This document shows positions 25,342 to 33,893 of a stretch of 64,000 nucleotides of DNA, piece by piece. Positions within the stretch are counted from its first letter, which is position 1, and each line of letters opens with the position of its first letter. Under the pieces are notes generated by a model. The model worked only from the letters and a program-made list of their open reading frames with translations, was not told the origin of the DNA and ran no database searches. This DNA is from CAXTSE01 sp964246985 (GTDB taxonomy: Bacteria; Actinomycetota; Actinomycetes; Actinomycetales; Microbacteriaceae), in NCBI GenBank assembly GCA_964246985.1, contig CAXTSE010000012.1, positions 49,459 to 113,458 on the forward strand. Reading direction: 5' to 3'. The translations under genes were made by a program, and so were the position numbers.

Positions 25342-26170
25342 CGAGGAACTCGATCAGCACGCGGTTGAACTCCTCCGCGTGGCTCACGTTGATGCCGTGC
25401 GGCCCTCCGGCGACGACGTGCAGCTCGCTGCCCGCGATCGCCTCGTGGGTGCGCTTGCCCGATCCCTCGAACGGGACGATCGCATCCGAGTCGCCGTGGA
25501 TGACCAGCGTCGGCACGGTGACCGACGGGAGGTCGTCGCGGAAGTCGGTCGAGCCGAACGCCGCCATGGCGCCGAGTGCGGCCTTCTTGTCGGCCTGATT
25601 GGCCAGCGCGAGGGCTTCCTGGCGCTGCTCCTCGGTGACGACGAGCTTCCCGTCTGCGCTGAAGAAGTTGGTGATGAAGCTGTCGTAGAACAGCCCCTCG
25701 TCGTCTTTCAGCCCGGACTCCATGCCCTTCGCGGTCTCCTCGTCGAGCGGGCCCTCGGGGTTGTCAGCGGACGTCGGAAGGTACGGCGGCACCGCCGCGG
25801 CGAAGACGACGCTGTGCACGTTCTCGACACCGTACGTCGAGGCATAGCGGGCGACCTCGCCGCCGCCCATCGAGAATCCGACGAGGCTGAAGTCGGTGAG
25901 GCCGAGGGCCGTCACGACGGCCTGGAGGTCCTCCGTGAAGGTGTCGTAGTCGTAGCCGCTGGAGGGCTTGTCGCTGCGGCCGAAACCGCGGCGATCGTAC
26001 GAGATGACACGGTAGCCGGCGGCGGTCAGGGCGGAGACCTGCTCCGACCAGGAGGCACCCGAGAGGGGCCAGCCGTGGATCAGGACGACGGGGCGTCCGG
26101 AGCCGCCGGTGTCGTCGACGTGCAGGTTGATGTCGGTCAGGAGTCCGTGGTGTGCGGTGATCTCTGTCAT
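25334..26170 (-). CDS. Alpha/beta hydrolase, non-heme chloroperoxidase/arylesterase type
   Basis: 278 residues, classic fold: LIHGWPLSG (oxyanion region), YDRRGFGRSDKPSSGYDYDT, nucleophile elbow GFSMGGGE, acid in HGDSDAIVPF and His in GGPHGIN. The pattern is that of cofactor-free haloperoxidases, which in vivo are usually esterases or perhydrolases. Its TAG stop lies inside the twin-hairpin repeat. It is the left-hand gene of a block of stress-type genes. Confidence 0.87.
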   Translation of the reverse strand: MTEITAHHGLLTDINLHVDDTGGSGRPVVLIHGWPLSGASWSEQVSALTAAGYRVISYDRRGFGRSDKPSSGYDYDTFTEDLQAVVTALGLTDFSLVGFSMGGGEVARYASTYGVENVHSVVFAAAVPPYLPTSADNPEGPLDEETAKGMESGLKDDEGLFYDSFITNFFSADGKLVVTEEQRQEALALANQADKKAALGAMAAFGSTDFRDDLPSVTVPTLVIHGDSDAIVPFEGSGKRTHEAIAGSELHVVAGGPHGINVSHAEEFNRVLIEFLAK

Positions 26171-26274
26171 GTCTCGAGGTTCGTCGCGGAACGACCTGAG
26201 GGGCGGCCGGTCCAGCCGCCCCTCAGGATGCTCACACGCCGTTCACCGTCATCGAGGGACGGACGGCCCAGCCG

Positions 26275-27162
26275 TCAGTGGCCGGGCTGTCCGCCGTTGA
26301 CGAGGATCGTCTCGCCGCTCGTGTAGCTCGACTCCTGCGAGGCGAGGTAGACGTAGGTGGATGCCAGCTCGACCGGCTGTCCGGGCCGCTTGTACGGGGT
26401 CTGCTCGCCGAACGTCTCGAGCTTCTCGGCCGGCACGCTCGACGGCTGCAGGGGGGTCCAGAACGGGCCCGGCGCGACGCCGTTGACGCGGATGCCGCGC
26501 TCGGCGAGCTGCTGTGCCATCGCTCGGGTGAAGTTGACGATGCCGGCCTTGGTGACCGCGTACTCCGTCAGCTCGGGCGAGGGCACGAAGCCCTGGATCG
26601 ACGAGGTCGTGATGATGGCGGCTCCGGGCTCGAAGTGCTTCACGGCTTCCTGGGTGAGCCAGAAGAGCGAGTGGATGTTGGTGCGCAGCGTGCGATCGAG
26701 CACCTCGGTCGTGAAGTCCTCGATGCCGCTGACCGTCTCCATGTCGCCGGCGACCATCACGAGCAGGTCGAGGCCGCCCAGGCCTTCGACGGCGTCGGTG
26801 ACGAGCCGACGCGACACGGCCTCCTCGCCGATGTCGCCGGGCAGCAGCACGGCCTTCTGTCCGGCGGCGCGGACGATCTCGGCGGTGCTCTCCGCGTCCA
26901 CCTGCTCGGCCTCCAGGTAGCCGAGGGCGACATCAGCACCCTCGCGCGCGAAGGCGATCGCGACGGCGCGGCCGATGCCCGAGTCGCCACCCGTGATGAG
27001 CGCCTTCCGCCCGGCGAGGCGGCCGTGGCCGACGTAGCTCTCCTCGCCGTGGTCGGGCACCGGATCCATCTTGAACGTGTGGCCGGGGTCGGGCTGCTGC
27101 TGCTCGGGGAACGGGGGCTGGGGATAGGCGTCGATGGGGTTGCGCGGTTCGTAGATGGACAT
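26275..27162 (-). CDS. SDR family oxidoreductase, long N-terminal form (YghA/general-stress type), copy 1
   Basis: 295 residues: a ~45-residue N-terminal extension (PFPEQQQPDPG, PVPDHGEESYVGHGRLAG) precedes the SDR core with TGGDSGIG, and YAVTK supplies the catalytic Tyr/Lys. This extended form is typical of general-stress aldehyde or sugar reductases (YghA, GSP39). A paralogue lies at 29113 on the other side of the GH15 gene. Leaderless start: TAGCGT, six bases, ATG 27162. Confidence 0.87.
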   Translation of the reverse strand: MSIYEPRNPIDAYPQPPFPEQQQPDPGHTFKMDPVPDHGEESYVGHGRLAGRKALITGGDSGIGRAVAIAFAREGADVALGYLEAEQVDAESTAEIVRAAGQKAVLLPGDIGEEAVSRRLVTDAVEGLGGLDLLVMVAGDMETVSGIEDFTTEVLDRTLRTNIHSLFWLTQEAVKHFEPGAAIITTSSIQGFVPSPELTEYAVTKAGIVNFTRAMAQQLAERGIRVNGVAPGPFWTPLQPSSVPAEKLETFGEQTPYKRPGQPVELASTYVYLASQESSYTSGETILVNGGQPGH

Positions 27163-27168
27163 GATCCG

Positions 27169-27174
27169 ACGCTA
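27169..27174 (-). promoter_or_regulatory. -10 box TAGCGT, leaderless start of SDR copy 1
   Basis: TAGCGT on the minus strand, six bases before ATG 27162. Its divergent partner TACCGT (27302-27307) drives the GH15 gene seven bases before ATG 27315. Nothing else is evident in the 152-bp gap. Confidence 0.5.
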
Positions 27175-27301
27175 ATCGCGGGGTCGGGCAGCCCAGCGCG
27201 CTCGCCGCCGATCCCCAGCGCGTCCTCAGATCGAGCCCGCGGATCCTGACCCCCTGCTGTGCGTTCCCTCCGCCCGAGGGCGGGCGCGCACATCGACCGC
27301 C

Positions 27302-27307
27302 TACCGT
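27302..27307 (+). promoter_or_regulatory. -10 box TACCGT, leaderless start of the GH15 gene
   Basis: TACCGT, seven bases, ATG 27315; no ribosome site. Confidence 0.5.
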
Positions 27308-27314
27308 AAAGCCG

Positions 27315-29075
27315 ATGTACGCCCCGATCGAGGATCACGCCGCCATCGGCGACGGACGCACGGTCGCCCTGATCGACAAGAGCGGGCGCATCGACTGGCT
27401 CCCGCTTCCCTCGCTCGACTCGCCGCCCGTCTTCGCCGCCCTGCTCGACGACGAGCTCGGCGGCTCGATCGAGCTCGAGCCGGCCGGCGACTACCGGATG
27501 CGGCGCCGCTACATCCCCGGCACGAACGTCCTGCAGACGACGTACACGACCGACACGGGCAAGGTGCGGGTCACCGACGCCCTCGTCACCGGCGTGGCCG
27601 GCCGGCTCCCGTGGGCCGAGCTCGCGCGCAACATCGAGGGCCTCGAGGGCACCGTCACGATGCGCTGGCGGGTCAGCGCCGGCACTGTGCTCGGCACGCG
27701 CTCACCCTGGCTGTCCGACCCCGAGCGCGGCGTGATCCGCGTCGGCGACCTCACCCTGGGCGTCGTGATCGACAACGCGGGCACTCAGCGGGCGGATGAC
27801 GCGGCGCCCGCCGCTCTGCACGGCACCTTCCGCACGAAGGAGGGCTCCGAGCACATCGTCGTGGTGACCGCGAACGAGCACGAGCCGCTGCACCTTCCCG
27901 ACCCGCTCAAGGTCCGCGCGAGCATCGAGCGCACGGTGGATGCCTGGAAGATGTGGACCCGAGAGTTCGCCTACGAGGGTCCGTGGCAGGGCGATGTGCA
28001 GCGCAGCGCGCTCGCGCTCAAGCTGCTCATCCACAGCCCGACGGGCTCTGTCGCCGCCGCGGCGACCACCTCCCTGCCCGAGAGCGAGGAGGGGAACAAG
28101 AACTGGGACTACCGGTTCGCGTGGGTACGCGATCTCGCCTACACGGTGGGCGCCCTCGTCTCGTTCGGCCTGCGCGAGGAGACCCATGCCGCGCTGTCCT
28201 GGCTGCTGCGCACGGTCAAGGACAACGGCCCCGACCTCTCGGTCTTCTATGCGCTCGACGGCACCGTGCGCACCGGCACCACGACGCACACCGTGCCCGG
28301 CTGGAACGGAATCGGCCCTGTCGTCACGGGCAACCCCGCCGACGGGCAGCTGCAGCTCGGCGTCTACGGCGACCTGTTCGGCATCGTCCGGTCCTACCTC
28401 AGCGAGGCCGACGGCAACGTGCTCGACGACGAGACCGGGCGCTACCTCGCCGACATCGCTGACCGGGTGTGCGACAGCTGGCGGCTGCCCGATTCCGGCA
28501 TGTGGGAGCTCCCCGAGGAGCAGCACTACACGTCGTCGAAGATGGGATGCTGGCAGGCGCTCGATTCGGCGATCTGGCTCGCTGAATCCGGCCACATCGC
28601 CGATCGCGCGGACCGATGGCGCGGCGAGATCGTGCGCATCCGCAGCTGGATCGACGACAACTGCTGGTCGGACGACCTCGGCGCCTACGTCATGTATCCG
28701 GGCACCGACAAGCTCGACGCGTCGGTGCTGCTGCACGCGCCGAGCGGCTTCGACCGCGGACAGCGCATGTCGTCGACGATCGACGCGATCGGCGAGGCGC
28801 TCGGCGTCGGTCGGCTGCTGTTCCGCTACAGCGGCATGGAGGACATCGAGTTCCCGTTCGTCGCCTGCGGCTTCTGGCGCGCGGCGGCTCTCGCCTGCGT
28901 CGGCCGCCGTGACGAGGCGACGGCGCTCATGGACGAGCTCGTGACGGACACCAACGACGTCGGCCTGCTGGCCGAGATGGTGGACTCCGACGGGCGCGCG
29001 TGGGGCAACACCCCCCAGGCGCTCAGTCATCTGGCGCTGATCGACGCCGCCATCGTCATCCGCGATCTGTCCTGA
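27315..29075 (+). CDS. Glycoside hydrolase family 15 (glucoamylase/trehalase-like)
   Basis: 586 residues. An N-terminal beta-sandwich (MYAPIEDHAAIGDGRTVALIDKSG.IDWL type) precedes the (alpha/alpha)6 barrel, marked by NWDYRFAWVRD near residue 265 and the catalytic-acid segment around SSKMGCWQALD and MEDIEFPFVACGFW. GH15 enzymes cut alpha-glucosidic bonds; mycobacterial homologues of this length are trehalases. No signal peptide, so cytoplasmic. Sitting between two stress-type SDRs, trehalose turnover is the most natural reading (inference). Confidence 0.87.
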   Translation: MYAPIEDHAAIGDGRTVALIDKSGRIDWLPLPSLDSPPVFAALLDDELGGSIELEPAGDYRMRRRYIPGTNVLQTTYTTDTGKVRVTDALVTGVAGRLPWAELARNIEGLEGTVTMRWRVSAGTVLGTRSPWLSDPERGVIRVGDLTLGVVIDNAGTQRADDAAPAALHGTFRTKEGSEHIVVVTANEHEPLHLPDPLKVRASIERTVDAWKMWTREFAYEGPWQGDVQRSALALKLLIHSPTGSVAAAATTSLPESEEGNKNWDYRFAWVRDLAYTVGALVSFGLREETHAALSWLLRTVKDNGPDLSVFYALDGTVRTGTTTHTVPGWNGIGPVVTGNPADGQLQLGVYGDLFGIVRSYLSEADGNVLDDETGRYLADIADRVCDSWRLPDSGMWELPEEQHYTSSKMGCWQALDSAIWLAESGHIADRADRWRGEIVRIRSWIDDNCWSDDLGAYVMYPGTDKLDASVLLHAPSGFDRGQRMSSTIDAIGEALGVGRLLFRYSGMEDIEFPFVACGFWRAAALACVGRRDEATALMDELVTDTNDVGLLAEMVDSDGRAWGNTPQALSHLALIDAAIVIRDLS

Positions 29076-29112
29076 CCACGGGGCCCGCTCGGGCCCGACC
29101 GAGAGGAGCACC

Positions 29113-30009
29113 ATGGCCGACCAGTACACCTTCGGGAACCCGCTCACGCGATACCCCGACATCCACCCGCCCGTGCAGCATCAGGACGAGCCCGGTCTGC
29201 AGGGGCGCATGACTCCCGTGCCCGACCTCGGCGAGGAGAGCTACCGGGGGACCGGGCGCCTCACGGGGCGCCGCGCGCTCATCACGGGCGCGGATTCGGG
29301 GATCGGTGCCGCGGTCGCGATCGCCTTCGCGCGCGAGGGCGCCGACATCGCTCTGTCGTACCTGCCCGAGGAGCAGGGCGACGCCGATCACGTCATCGCG
29401 CTCATCGAGGCCGAGGGGCGCACCGCCGTCGCGATCCCCGGCGACATCACGGAGGCCGCGCACTGCCGCGACCTCGTGCAGCGCGCCGTCGATGGTCTCG
29501 GAGGACTCGACATCGTCGTCAACAACGCCGGCAAGCAGGTCTGGGTCGAGAGGATCGAGGACCTCAGCGACGAGCAGTTCGAGCGCACCTTCCGCACCAA
29601 CGTCTTCGCCAACTTCTGGATCACGAAAGCCGCCGTGCCGCACCTGCAGCCGGGGTCGACGATCATCAGCACCGCGTCGCTGGAGGCGTACACGCCCGCA
29701 CCCGACCGCCTCGACTACGCGAGCTCGAAGGCGGCGATCAACAACTTCTCGAAGGGGCTGTCGCAGCAGCTGGCATCGCGCGGGATCCGGGTCAACGTCG
29801 TCGCGCCCGGTCCGACCTGGTCGGTGCTGCAGGTCACCGACGGCGTCGACCCGGAGTCGCTGCCGGAGTTCGGCGGCTCGGAGAACAACTACGGCCGCTC
29901 GGGCCAGCCGGCCGAGATCGCGCCCGCCTACGTGTTCCTGGCGTCGGCTGAGTCGAGCTACGTCTCGGGCGAGACCCTCAACGTGAACGGCGGCATGGTG
30001 ACGCCGTGA
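29113..30009 (+). CDS. SDR family oxidoreductase, long N-terminal form, copy 2
   Basis: 298 residues, clear paralogue of the gene at 26275: the same N-terminal extension (PVPDLGEESYRGTGRLTG), TGADSGIG cofactor loop, NNAGKQ, and YASSK catalytic motif. GAGAGGAGC precedes the ATG, so unlike copy 1 it uses a ribosome site. It follows the GH15 gene by 37 bases and is probably co-transcribed. It ends just before copy 2 of the twin-hairpin element. Confidence 0.87.
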   Translation: MADQYTFGNPLTRYPDIHPPVQHQDEPGLQGRMTPVPDLGEESYRGTGRLTGRRALITGADSGIGAAVAIAFAREGADIALSYLPEEQGDADHVIALIEAEGRTAVAIPGDITEAAHCRDLVQRAVDGLGGLDIVVNNAGKQVWVERIEDLSDEQFERTFRTNVFANFWITKAAVPHLQPGSTIISTASLEAYTPAPDRLDYASSKAAINNFSKGLSQQLASRGIRVNVVAPGPTWSVLQVTDGVDPESLPEFGGSENNYGRSGQPAEIAPAYVFLASAESSYVSGETLNVNGGMVTP

Positions 30010-30018
30010 GCTGCGATC

Positions 30019-30101
30019 CGCCGCCCGAGACGGGCGTCGGCGCTGGTGTCGCGGCGGAGGCGCGAAAGCGCCTCCGCCCTCAGCTCCAGCGCGCTACTTC
30101 G
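30019..30101. terminator. Twin-hairpin element, copy 2 (bidirectional terminator)
   Basis: Same layout as the element at 25259. The first stem (30019-30027 with 30031-30039) has one mismatch. The second is an 11-bp stem with a GAAA loop (30053-30063, 30064-30067, 30068-30078). In the second stem a T-A pair of copy 1 is replaced by C-G, both sides changed. It again lies between convergent genes and contains the minus-strand stop codon. Confidence 0.8.
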
Positions 30102-30474
30102 GCTGCTCGATGCCGACGACGTTCCCGCCGGGATCGGTGACCCAGGCGACCAGTGCCTCGCCCTGATCCGCGACTCCGTCCTCGGTCGTGACCTCGTCGG
30201 TGTCGTACTCCTCGAACTCGACACCGCGGGCGCGCAGCGCGGTCACGGCGGCGCGGACGTCCTCGACGAGGAACGCTGCCTGCGTCTGCGAGTCCTTGGT
30301 TCCCTCGGAGCTCGCGGTCAGTCGCAAGCGGGACTCGCCGGCCAGGCGGTAGGTGACCGCGGAGTCCGAGGCCTCCTCGACCGTCAGGCCGAGCTTGTCC
30401 TCGTAAAAGGCGCGCGAGGCGGCCAGGTCGGTGGCGAGCAGGATGGGCAGGACGGGGGCTGCGGACAGGTCCAC
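30094..30474 (-). CDS. VOC (glyoxalase/bleomycin-resistance) family protein
   Basis: 126 residues, two beta-alpha-beta-beta-beta modules: PVLPILLATDLAASRAFYEDKLGL and, in the second half, AAVTALRARGVEFEEYD with AWVTDPGGNVVGI. Members bind a metal and detoxify or sequester small molecules. GTG 30474 is the start, with GGGAGAG a few bases upstream lying inside the end of the 49-codon gene before it. Last gene of the dps operon. Confidence 0.82.
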   Translation of the reverse strand: MDLSAAPVLPILLATDLAASRAFYEDKLGLTVEEASDSAVTYRLAGESRLRLTASSEGTKDSQTQAAFLVEDVRAAVTALRARGVEFEEYDTDEVTTEDGVADQGEALVAWVTDPGGNVVGIEQPK

Positions 30475-30476
30475 GG

Positions 30477-30626
30477 CTACTCTCCCGACTCGTCGAGGTC
30501 GTCGGCCATCCCGTAGACGGCGGCGTCGGGCTTGTCGGGCTGCTCGGCAGCCCCGCCCGAGGTCGTGTCCTCGGTGGTCTCCGGATCGGTGCCGTCCGTG
30601 CCGTCGGTCTCGCGATCCGCGGTCAC
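30477..30626 (-). CDS. Very small acidic protein (49 aa) between dps and the VOC gene
   Basis: A 49-residue frame starting at GTG 30626, which overlaps the dps stop (GTGA), and ending at TAG 30477, three bases before the VOC start. The product is acidic and Thr/Glu/Asp-rich, starting VTADRETDGTDGTDPE and ending ADDLDESGE. Coupling at one end and the shared VOC ribosome site at the other support it as a real gene. Function unknown; likely disordered. Confidence 0.6.
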   Translation of the reverse strand: MTADRETDGTDGTDPETTEDTTSGGAAEQPDKPDAAVYGMADDLDESGE

Positions 30627-31156
30627 TTCGAGCCGCCCGCCGGGGTGCGGTTCTCGGCGCCGACCATCCAGGCGTACTGCTCGAGCTTCTCGATGATGCC
30701 GTGCAGGATGTCGGCGCTCGTCGGGTCCTCGTCGTCGATGTCGTCGTGCACGTCGCGGATCGTTCCGACGACGCCCTCGATGCGCTCGACCACGAGGTCG
30801 ACCACGACCGTGGTCGCGACCTCGCCGTTCGGGAACTCCGGCAGCGTGGTCGTCGCCGCGACGGTGTCGCTGCGGCCGTCCGGGATGCCGTGCAGCGCGC
30901 GCATCCGCTCGGCGATCTCATCGCTGAACTCGCGCGCGGCCTCGATGATCTCGTCGAGGATGCGGTGGGTGTCGCGGAAGTTGCGTCCGACGACGTTCCA
31001 GTGAGCCTGCTTGCCCTGGCCCGCCAGCTCGATCAGGTCGACGAGCACCTTCTGCATGTTGTCGGTGAGCGCCTTCGACGCGGTGAATCCGTGCTCGGCG
31101 TTCTGGCGGCGCGTGGTGCGGGCGCCGGCGCCTGCGGGGGCTTTCGTATCGGTCAT
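30623..31156 (-). CDS. dps: Dps family ferritin-like DNA-protection protein
   Basis: 177 residues. The ferritin-like four-helix bundle is marked by QAHWNVVGRNFRDTHRILDEI and DDIDDEDPTSADILHG, with the His/Asp/Glu ferroxidase ligands (QAHWN, HRILDEI). An N-terminal basic, disordered tail (about 1-25) may bind DNA, as in other Dps. It stores iron and limits peroxide damage. Leaderless start: TAGCGT, six bases, ATG 31156. Confidence 0.9.
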   Translation of the reverse strand: MTDTKAPAGAGARTTRRQNAEHGFTASKALTDNMQKVLVDLIELAGQGKQAHWNVVGRNFRDTHRILDEIIEAAREFSDEIAERMRALHGIPDGRSDTVAATTTLPEFPNGEVATTVVVDLVVERIEGVVGTIRDVHDDIDDEDPTSADILHGIIEKLEQYAWMVGAENRTPAGGSK

Positions 31157-31162
31157 GCTCCG

Positions 31163-31168
31163 ACGCTA
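31163..31168 (-). promoter_or_regulatory. -10 box TAGCGT, leaderless start of dps
   Basis: TAGCGT on the minus strand with six bases to ATG 31156. Confidence 0.5.
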
Positions 31169-31230
31169 CGTCCGCCGGATGCGCCCGCGCGAGGTCTTGA
31201 CGGCGACGCTCGGGCGGCATCCAGATTCCC

Positions 31231-32196
31231 CTACAGCGCGCGCAGGCGCTCCAGCAGCGGCTCGGCGACCTCGGCCAGGAACTGCTCCTGGCTCGCGTCG
31301 CCCACCTGCACGATGGCGACGTCGGTGAGGCCCGCGTCGACGAAGGCGCGGGCGCTCTCGGCCAGCTCGTCGAGGTCGGGGCCGCAGGCGATCGACTCGG
31401 CGACGTCCTCGGGGCGCACGAACTTCGACGCCGCGTCGAACCCCGCCGGTGTCGGCAGGTCGGCGTTCACCGACCATCCGCCGGCGAACCAGCGGAACTG
31501 CTCGTGCGCCGTCGCGACGGCCGCGTCCTTGTCGGGACCCCAGCAGATGGGGATCTGGCCGATGACACGTGACGACCCCGTGTGGGCCTTGCCCCACTTC
31601 TGCACGAGGTCGGCATCGGGCTGCACCTGCACCATGTGCTCGGCGAGCGGCGCGAAGTGCTCGATCGACTTCTCGCCCGAGACCGCGACCGCGATTGGCA
31701 CGCCGTCCTCCGGCACGTCCCACACGCGGGCCGAGTCGACGCGGAAGTACTCGCCGTCGTAGGTGACCAGCTCGCCGGTGTGCAGCTCGCGGATGATCTG
31801 CATCGCCTCGACGAGCGCGTCCTGCCGCGCGTCCACCGACGGCCAGCCCTCGCCGACGACGTGCTCGTTGAGGTTCTCGCCCGAGCCGAGGCCGAGCGTG
31901 AACCGCCCCTCCGAGAGCAGCGAGAGCGTCGCGGCCTTCTGGGCGACGACGGCCGGGTGGTACCGCATCGTCGGGCAGGTGACGTACGTCATCAGCTCGA
32001 CGCGCTCGGTCGCCTGCGCGACGGCGCCCAGCACCGTCCAGGCGTAGGGGGCGTGCCCCTGCTCGGTCAGCCACGGCGAGTAGTGATCGCTCGACACCTC
32101 GAAGTCGAAGCCGACCTGCTCGGCCTTCACGGCGTAGTCCACGAGCGCCCGCGGGCCGCTCTGCTCGGTCATCAGCGTGTATCCCCAGTTGGTCAT
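31231..32196 (-). CDS. F420-dependent LLM-class oxidoreductase (TIGR03557/G6PDH-like)
   Basis: 321 residues of the luciferase-like fold, short F420-type: VGFDFEVSSDHYSPW, APYAWTVLGAVAQATERVELMTYVTCPTMRYHPA, and LGLGSGENLNEHVVGEGWP, the segment conserved in F420-dependent glucose-6-phosphate dehydrogenase relatives. It probably uses coenzyme F420 (family knowledge). Substrate unknown. Leaderless start: TAGCCT, six bases, ATG 32196. Divergent from the sialidase-like gene. Confidence 0.83.
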   Translation of the reverse strand: MTNWGYTLMTEQSGPRALVDYAVKAEQVGFDFEVSSDHYSPWLTEQGHAPYAWTVLGAVAQATERVELMTYVTCPTMRYHPAVVAQKAATLSLLSEGRFTLGLGSGENLNEHVVGEGWPSVDARQDALVEAMQIIRELHTGELVTYDGEYFRVDSARVWDVPEDGVPIAVAVSGEKSIEHFAPLAEHMVQVQPDADLVQKWGKAHTGSSRVIGQIPICWGPDKDAAVATAHEQFRWFAGGWSVNADLPTPAGFDAASKFVRPEDVAESIACGPDLDELAESARAFVDAGLTDVAIVQVGDASQEQFLAEVAEPLLERLRAL

Positions 32197-32202
32197 GAGG
32201 CG

Positions 32203-32208
32203 AGGCTA
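32203..32208 (-). promoter_or_regulatory. -10 box TAGCCT, leaderless start of the F420-type enzyme
   Basis: TAGCCT on the minus strand with six bases to ATG 32196; the divergent gene has the same hexamer at 32278-32283. Confidence 0.5.
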
Positions 32209-32277
32209 GAAGCGGATGCGCGCGGTGCGCCGCGATTTCCAGTCGCCACCCAGGCACCTGCGTTCACGGGCGCCGAC

Positions 32278-32283
32278 TAGCCT
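32278..32283 (+). promoter_or_regulatory. -10 box TAGCCT, leaderless start of the sialidase-like gene
   Basis: TAGCCT, six bases, ATG 32290. Confidence 0.5.
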
Positions 32284-32289
32284 TCGCGC

Positions 32290-33357
32290 ATGTCGGATGC
32301 CGTCACCCTGTTCGCGAGCGGTCGCGGGTATCGGGCGGTGCGCATCCCCGCGATCGCCGCTGTCGACGGACGGCGGCTGGTCGTCGTCGCGGTGGGCCGT
32401 CGGTTCGTCAGCGACTTCGGTCCGAGCGACCTGGTGATCCGCACGAGCGACGACGGCGGCGCGACGTGGGCACCGGCCCGCGTGCTGGTGCGGGGCTGGT
32501 GGCGCACCGTCGACAACCCGACGCTGGTGGTCGATCCGGCATCCGGTGCTCTGCATCTCCTCTTCCAGACCCGCTACCGCCGGCTGTGGCAGCGCACGAG
32601 CGTCGACGGGGGTGCGACCTGGGCGCCTCGCGTCGACCGCACGCCGGTGGTGCGGGCCGCGTCGACGGAGGGGTTCCGGGTGCGGCAGCTGGCGCCGGGT
32701 CCGGGAGCCGGGGTCGCGCTGACCGGCGGGCGTCTCGTCGTGCCGGTGTGGGCGGCATCCGGGCGGCGCCACAAGCCGTCGGCCACCCTCACGATCGTCA
32801 GCGACGACGGCGGATCGACATGGCAGCCGGGCGAGCTGGTCGCCGGCCCCGACGGTCGGTACCCCAACCCGTCGGAGGCGTCGCTCGCCCCCCTGCCGGA
32901 TGGAGGAGCGGTCATCACGTTCCGCCAGCGGCGCGTGCGGTCGCGGGTCTTCTCGTGGAGCCCCGACGGCGCGACCGGCTGGTCGGAGCCCCGTCCCGCG
33001 CCGGAGGTCTTCGAGCCGGTCTGCCACGCGGCGCTCGCCGCGGTCGGCGACGACGGGCTGCTCGCCTTCGCCAACCCCGACAGCCGCCACTCGTCGACGC
33101 CTGCCCTGCGCGACGGCAAGTCACCGCGCGAGAAGCTCACGCTGCGCTGGTCGCACGACGGGGGCCGCACCTGGGATGCGGGAGCGGTCGTCGACGCCGG
33201 GCCGTCGGGCTACTCGGCGCTCGCGGCCGCGTCAGGGGGCGCTGGCGCGGCAGCGGTGCACGTGGTCTGGGAGCACGGCAGGCTGCCCCGCACCGCGCTC
33301 TGGCCGACCGGGATCCGCTTCCAGACCTTGCCCGTCGACGGGTCGCCACCGCCGTAG
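32290..33357 (+). CDS. Sialidase-family (BNR/Asp-box) protein, apparently cytoplasmic
   Basis: 355 residues forming a predicted six-bladed propeller. The N-terminal YRAVRIPAI carries the RIP motif, whose Arg binds the substrate carboxylate in sialidases. Four to five Asp boxes follow (SDDGGATW, SVDGGATW, SDDGGSTW, SHDGGRTW). There is no signal peptide, unusual for a sialidase, and no neighbouring sialic acid genes. It could be an exo-sialidase on imported glycans or another propeller glycosidase. Confidence 0.78.
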   Translation: MSDAVTLFASGRGYRAVRIPAIAAVDGRRLVVVAVGRRFVSDFGPSDLVIRTSDDGGATWAPARVLVRGWWRTVDNPTLVVDPASGALHLLFQTRYRRLWQRTSVDGGATWAPRVDRTPVVRAASTEGFRVRQLAPGPGAGVALTGGRLVVPVWAASGRRHKPSATLTIVSDDGGSTWQPGELVAGPDGRYPNPSEASLAPLPDGGAVITFRQRRVRSRVFSWSPDGATGWSEPRPAPEVFEPVCHAALAAVGDDGLLAFANPDSRHSSTPALRDGKSPREKLTLRWSHDGGRTWDAGAVVDAGPSGYSALAAASGGAGAAAVHVVWEHGRLPRTALWPTGIRFQTLPVDGSPPP

Positions 33358-33401
33358 CGATCCGCGGCGCTCGACTGCCGTCGTCCGGCTGCGGGGATCG
33401 G

Positions 33402-33893
33402 TCAGGATCCGACGGCGACCGCCCGCGCGAACGTCGCCGCCCGCTCGGCCAGCAGCGCGATCCGCCTCTGCCGTTCCGCCTCCACGTCGAAGCCGAGGTA
33501 GGCCGAGACGGGCTGCTTGCGCACGTTCGTCGAGCACTCGAACTGCGCGCAGATCAGGGTGCCGAGGGTGTCGCCCTTGCGGCCAGCAGCCCCGACCCGC
33601 TTCGCGCCGTAGAACACGACGTCGTTGGGCAGCGTGACGTCCTGGCAGAGCGAGCACTGGGCGCGCGACCGCGGCGAGGCCTCGGCCTGGCGGAGGGCGA
33701 TGCCGATGAGCCCGTCGCCGACCGGCACGACGATCTGGGCGCGGCGCGGCGACTTCGCGTCGCGCCAGCCGAGGTAGGTCAGCTTGTCCCAGGCGAGGGA
33801 TGCGAGGTCGGTCGGCATCGGCATGTCGGAGACCTCCTTGCGGGAGGCGTTGATGAACGAGGCGCGGATGGCCGCGGCGTCGAGGGCGTGCAT
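33402..33893 (-). CDS. FBP-domain protein (EF-G-binding/FusB-like treble-clef zinc finger)
   Basis: 163 residues from ATG 33893. A helical N-terminus (LDAAAIRASFINASRKEV) precedes a treble-clef zinc finger with C80, C83, C115 and C120 (CSLCQDV, ICAQFEC). This is the domain of FusB/FBP, which in Firmicutes binds elongation factor G and rescues fusidic-acid-stalled ribosomes; actinobacterial members are uncharacterised. No ribosome site precedes the start. A leaderless 24-codon frame and two hairpins lie in its ~190-base leader, suggesting translational or transcriptional attenuation (inference). Confidence 0.78.
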   Translation of the reverse strand: MHALDAAAIRASFINASRKEVSDMPMPTDLASLAWDKLTYLGWRDAKSPRRAQIVVPVGDGLIGIALRQAEASPRSRAQCSLCQDVTLPNDVVFYGAKRVGAAGRKGDTLGTLICAQFECSTNVRKQPVSAYLGFDVEAERQRRIALLAERAATFARAVAVGS

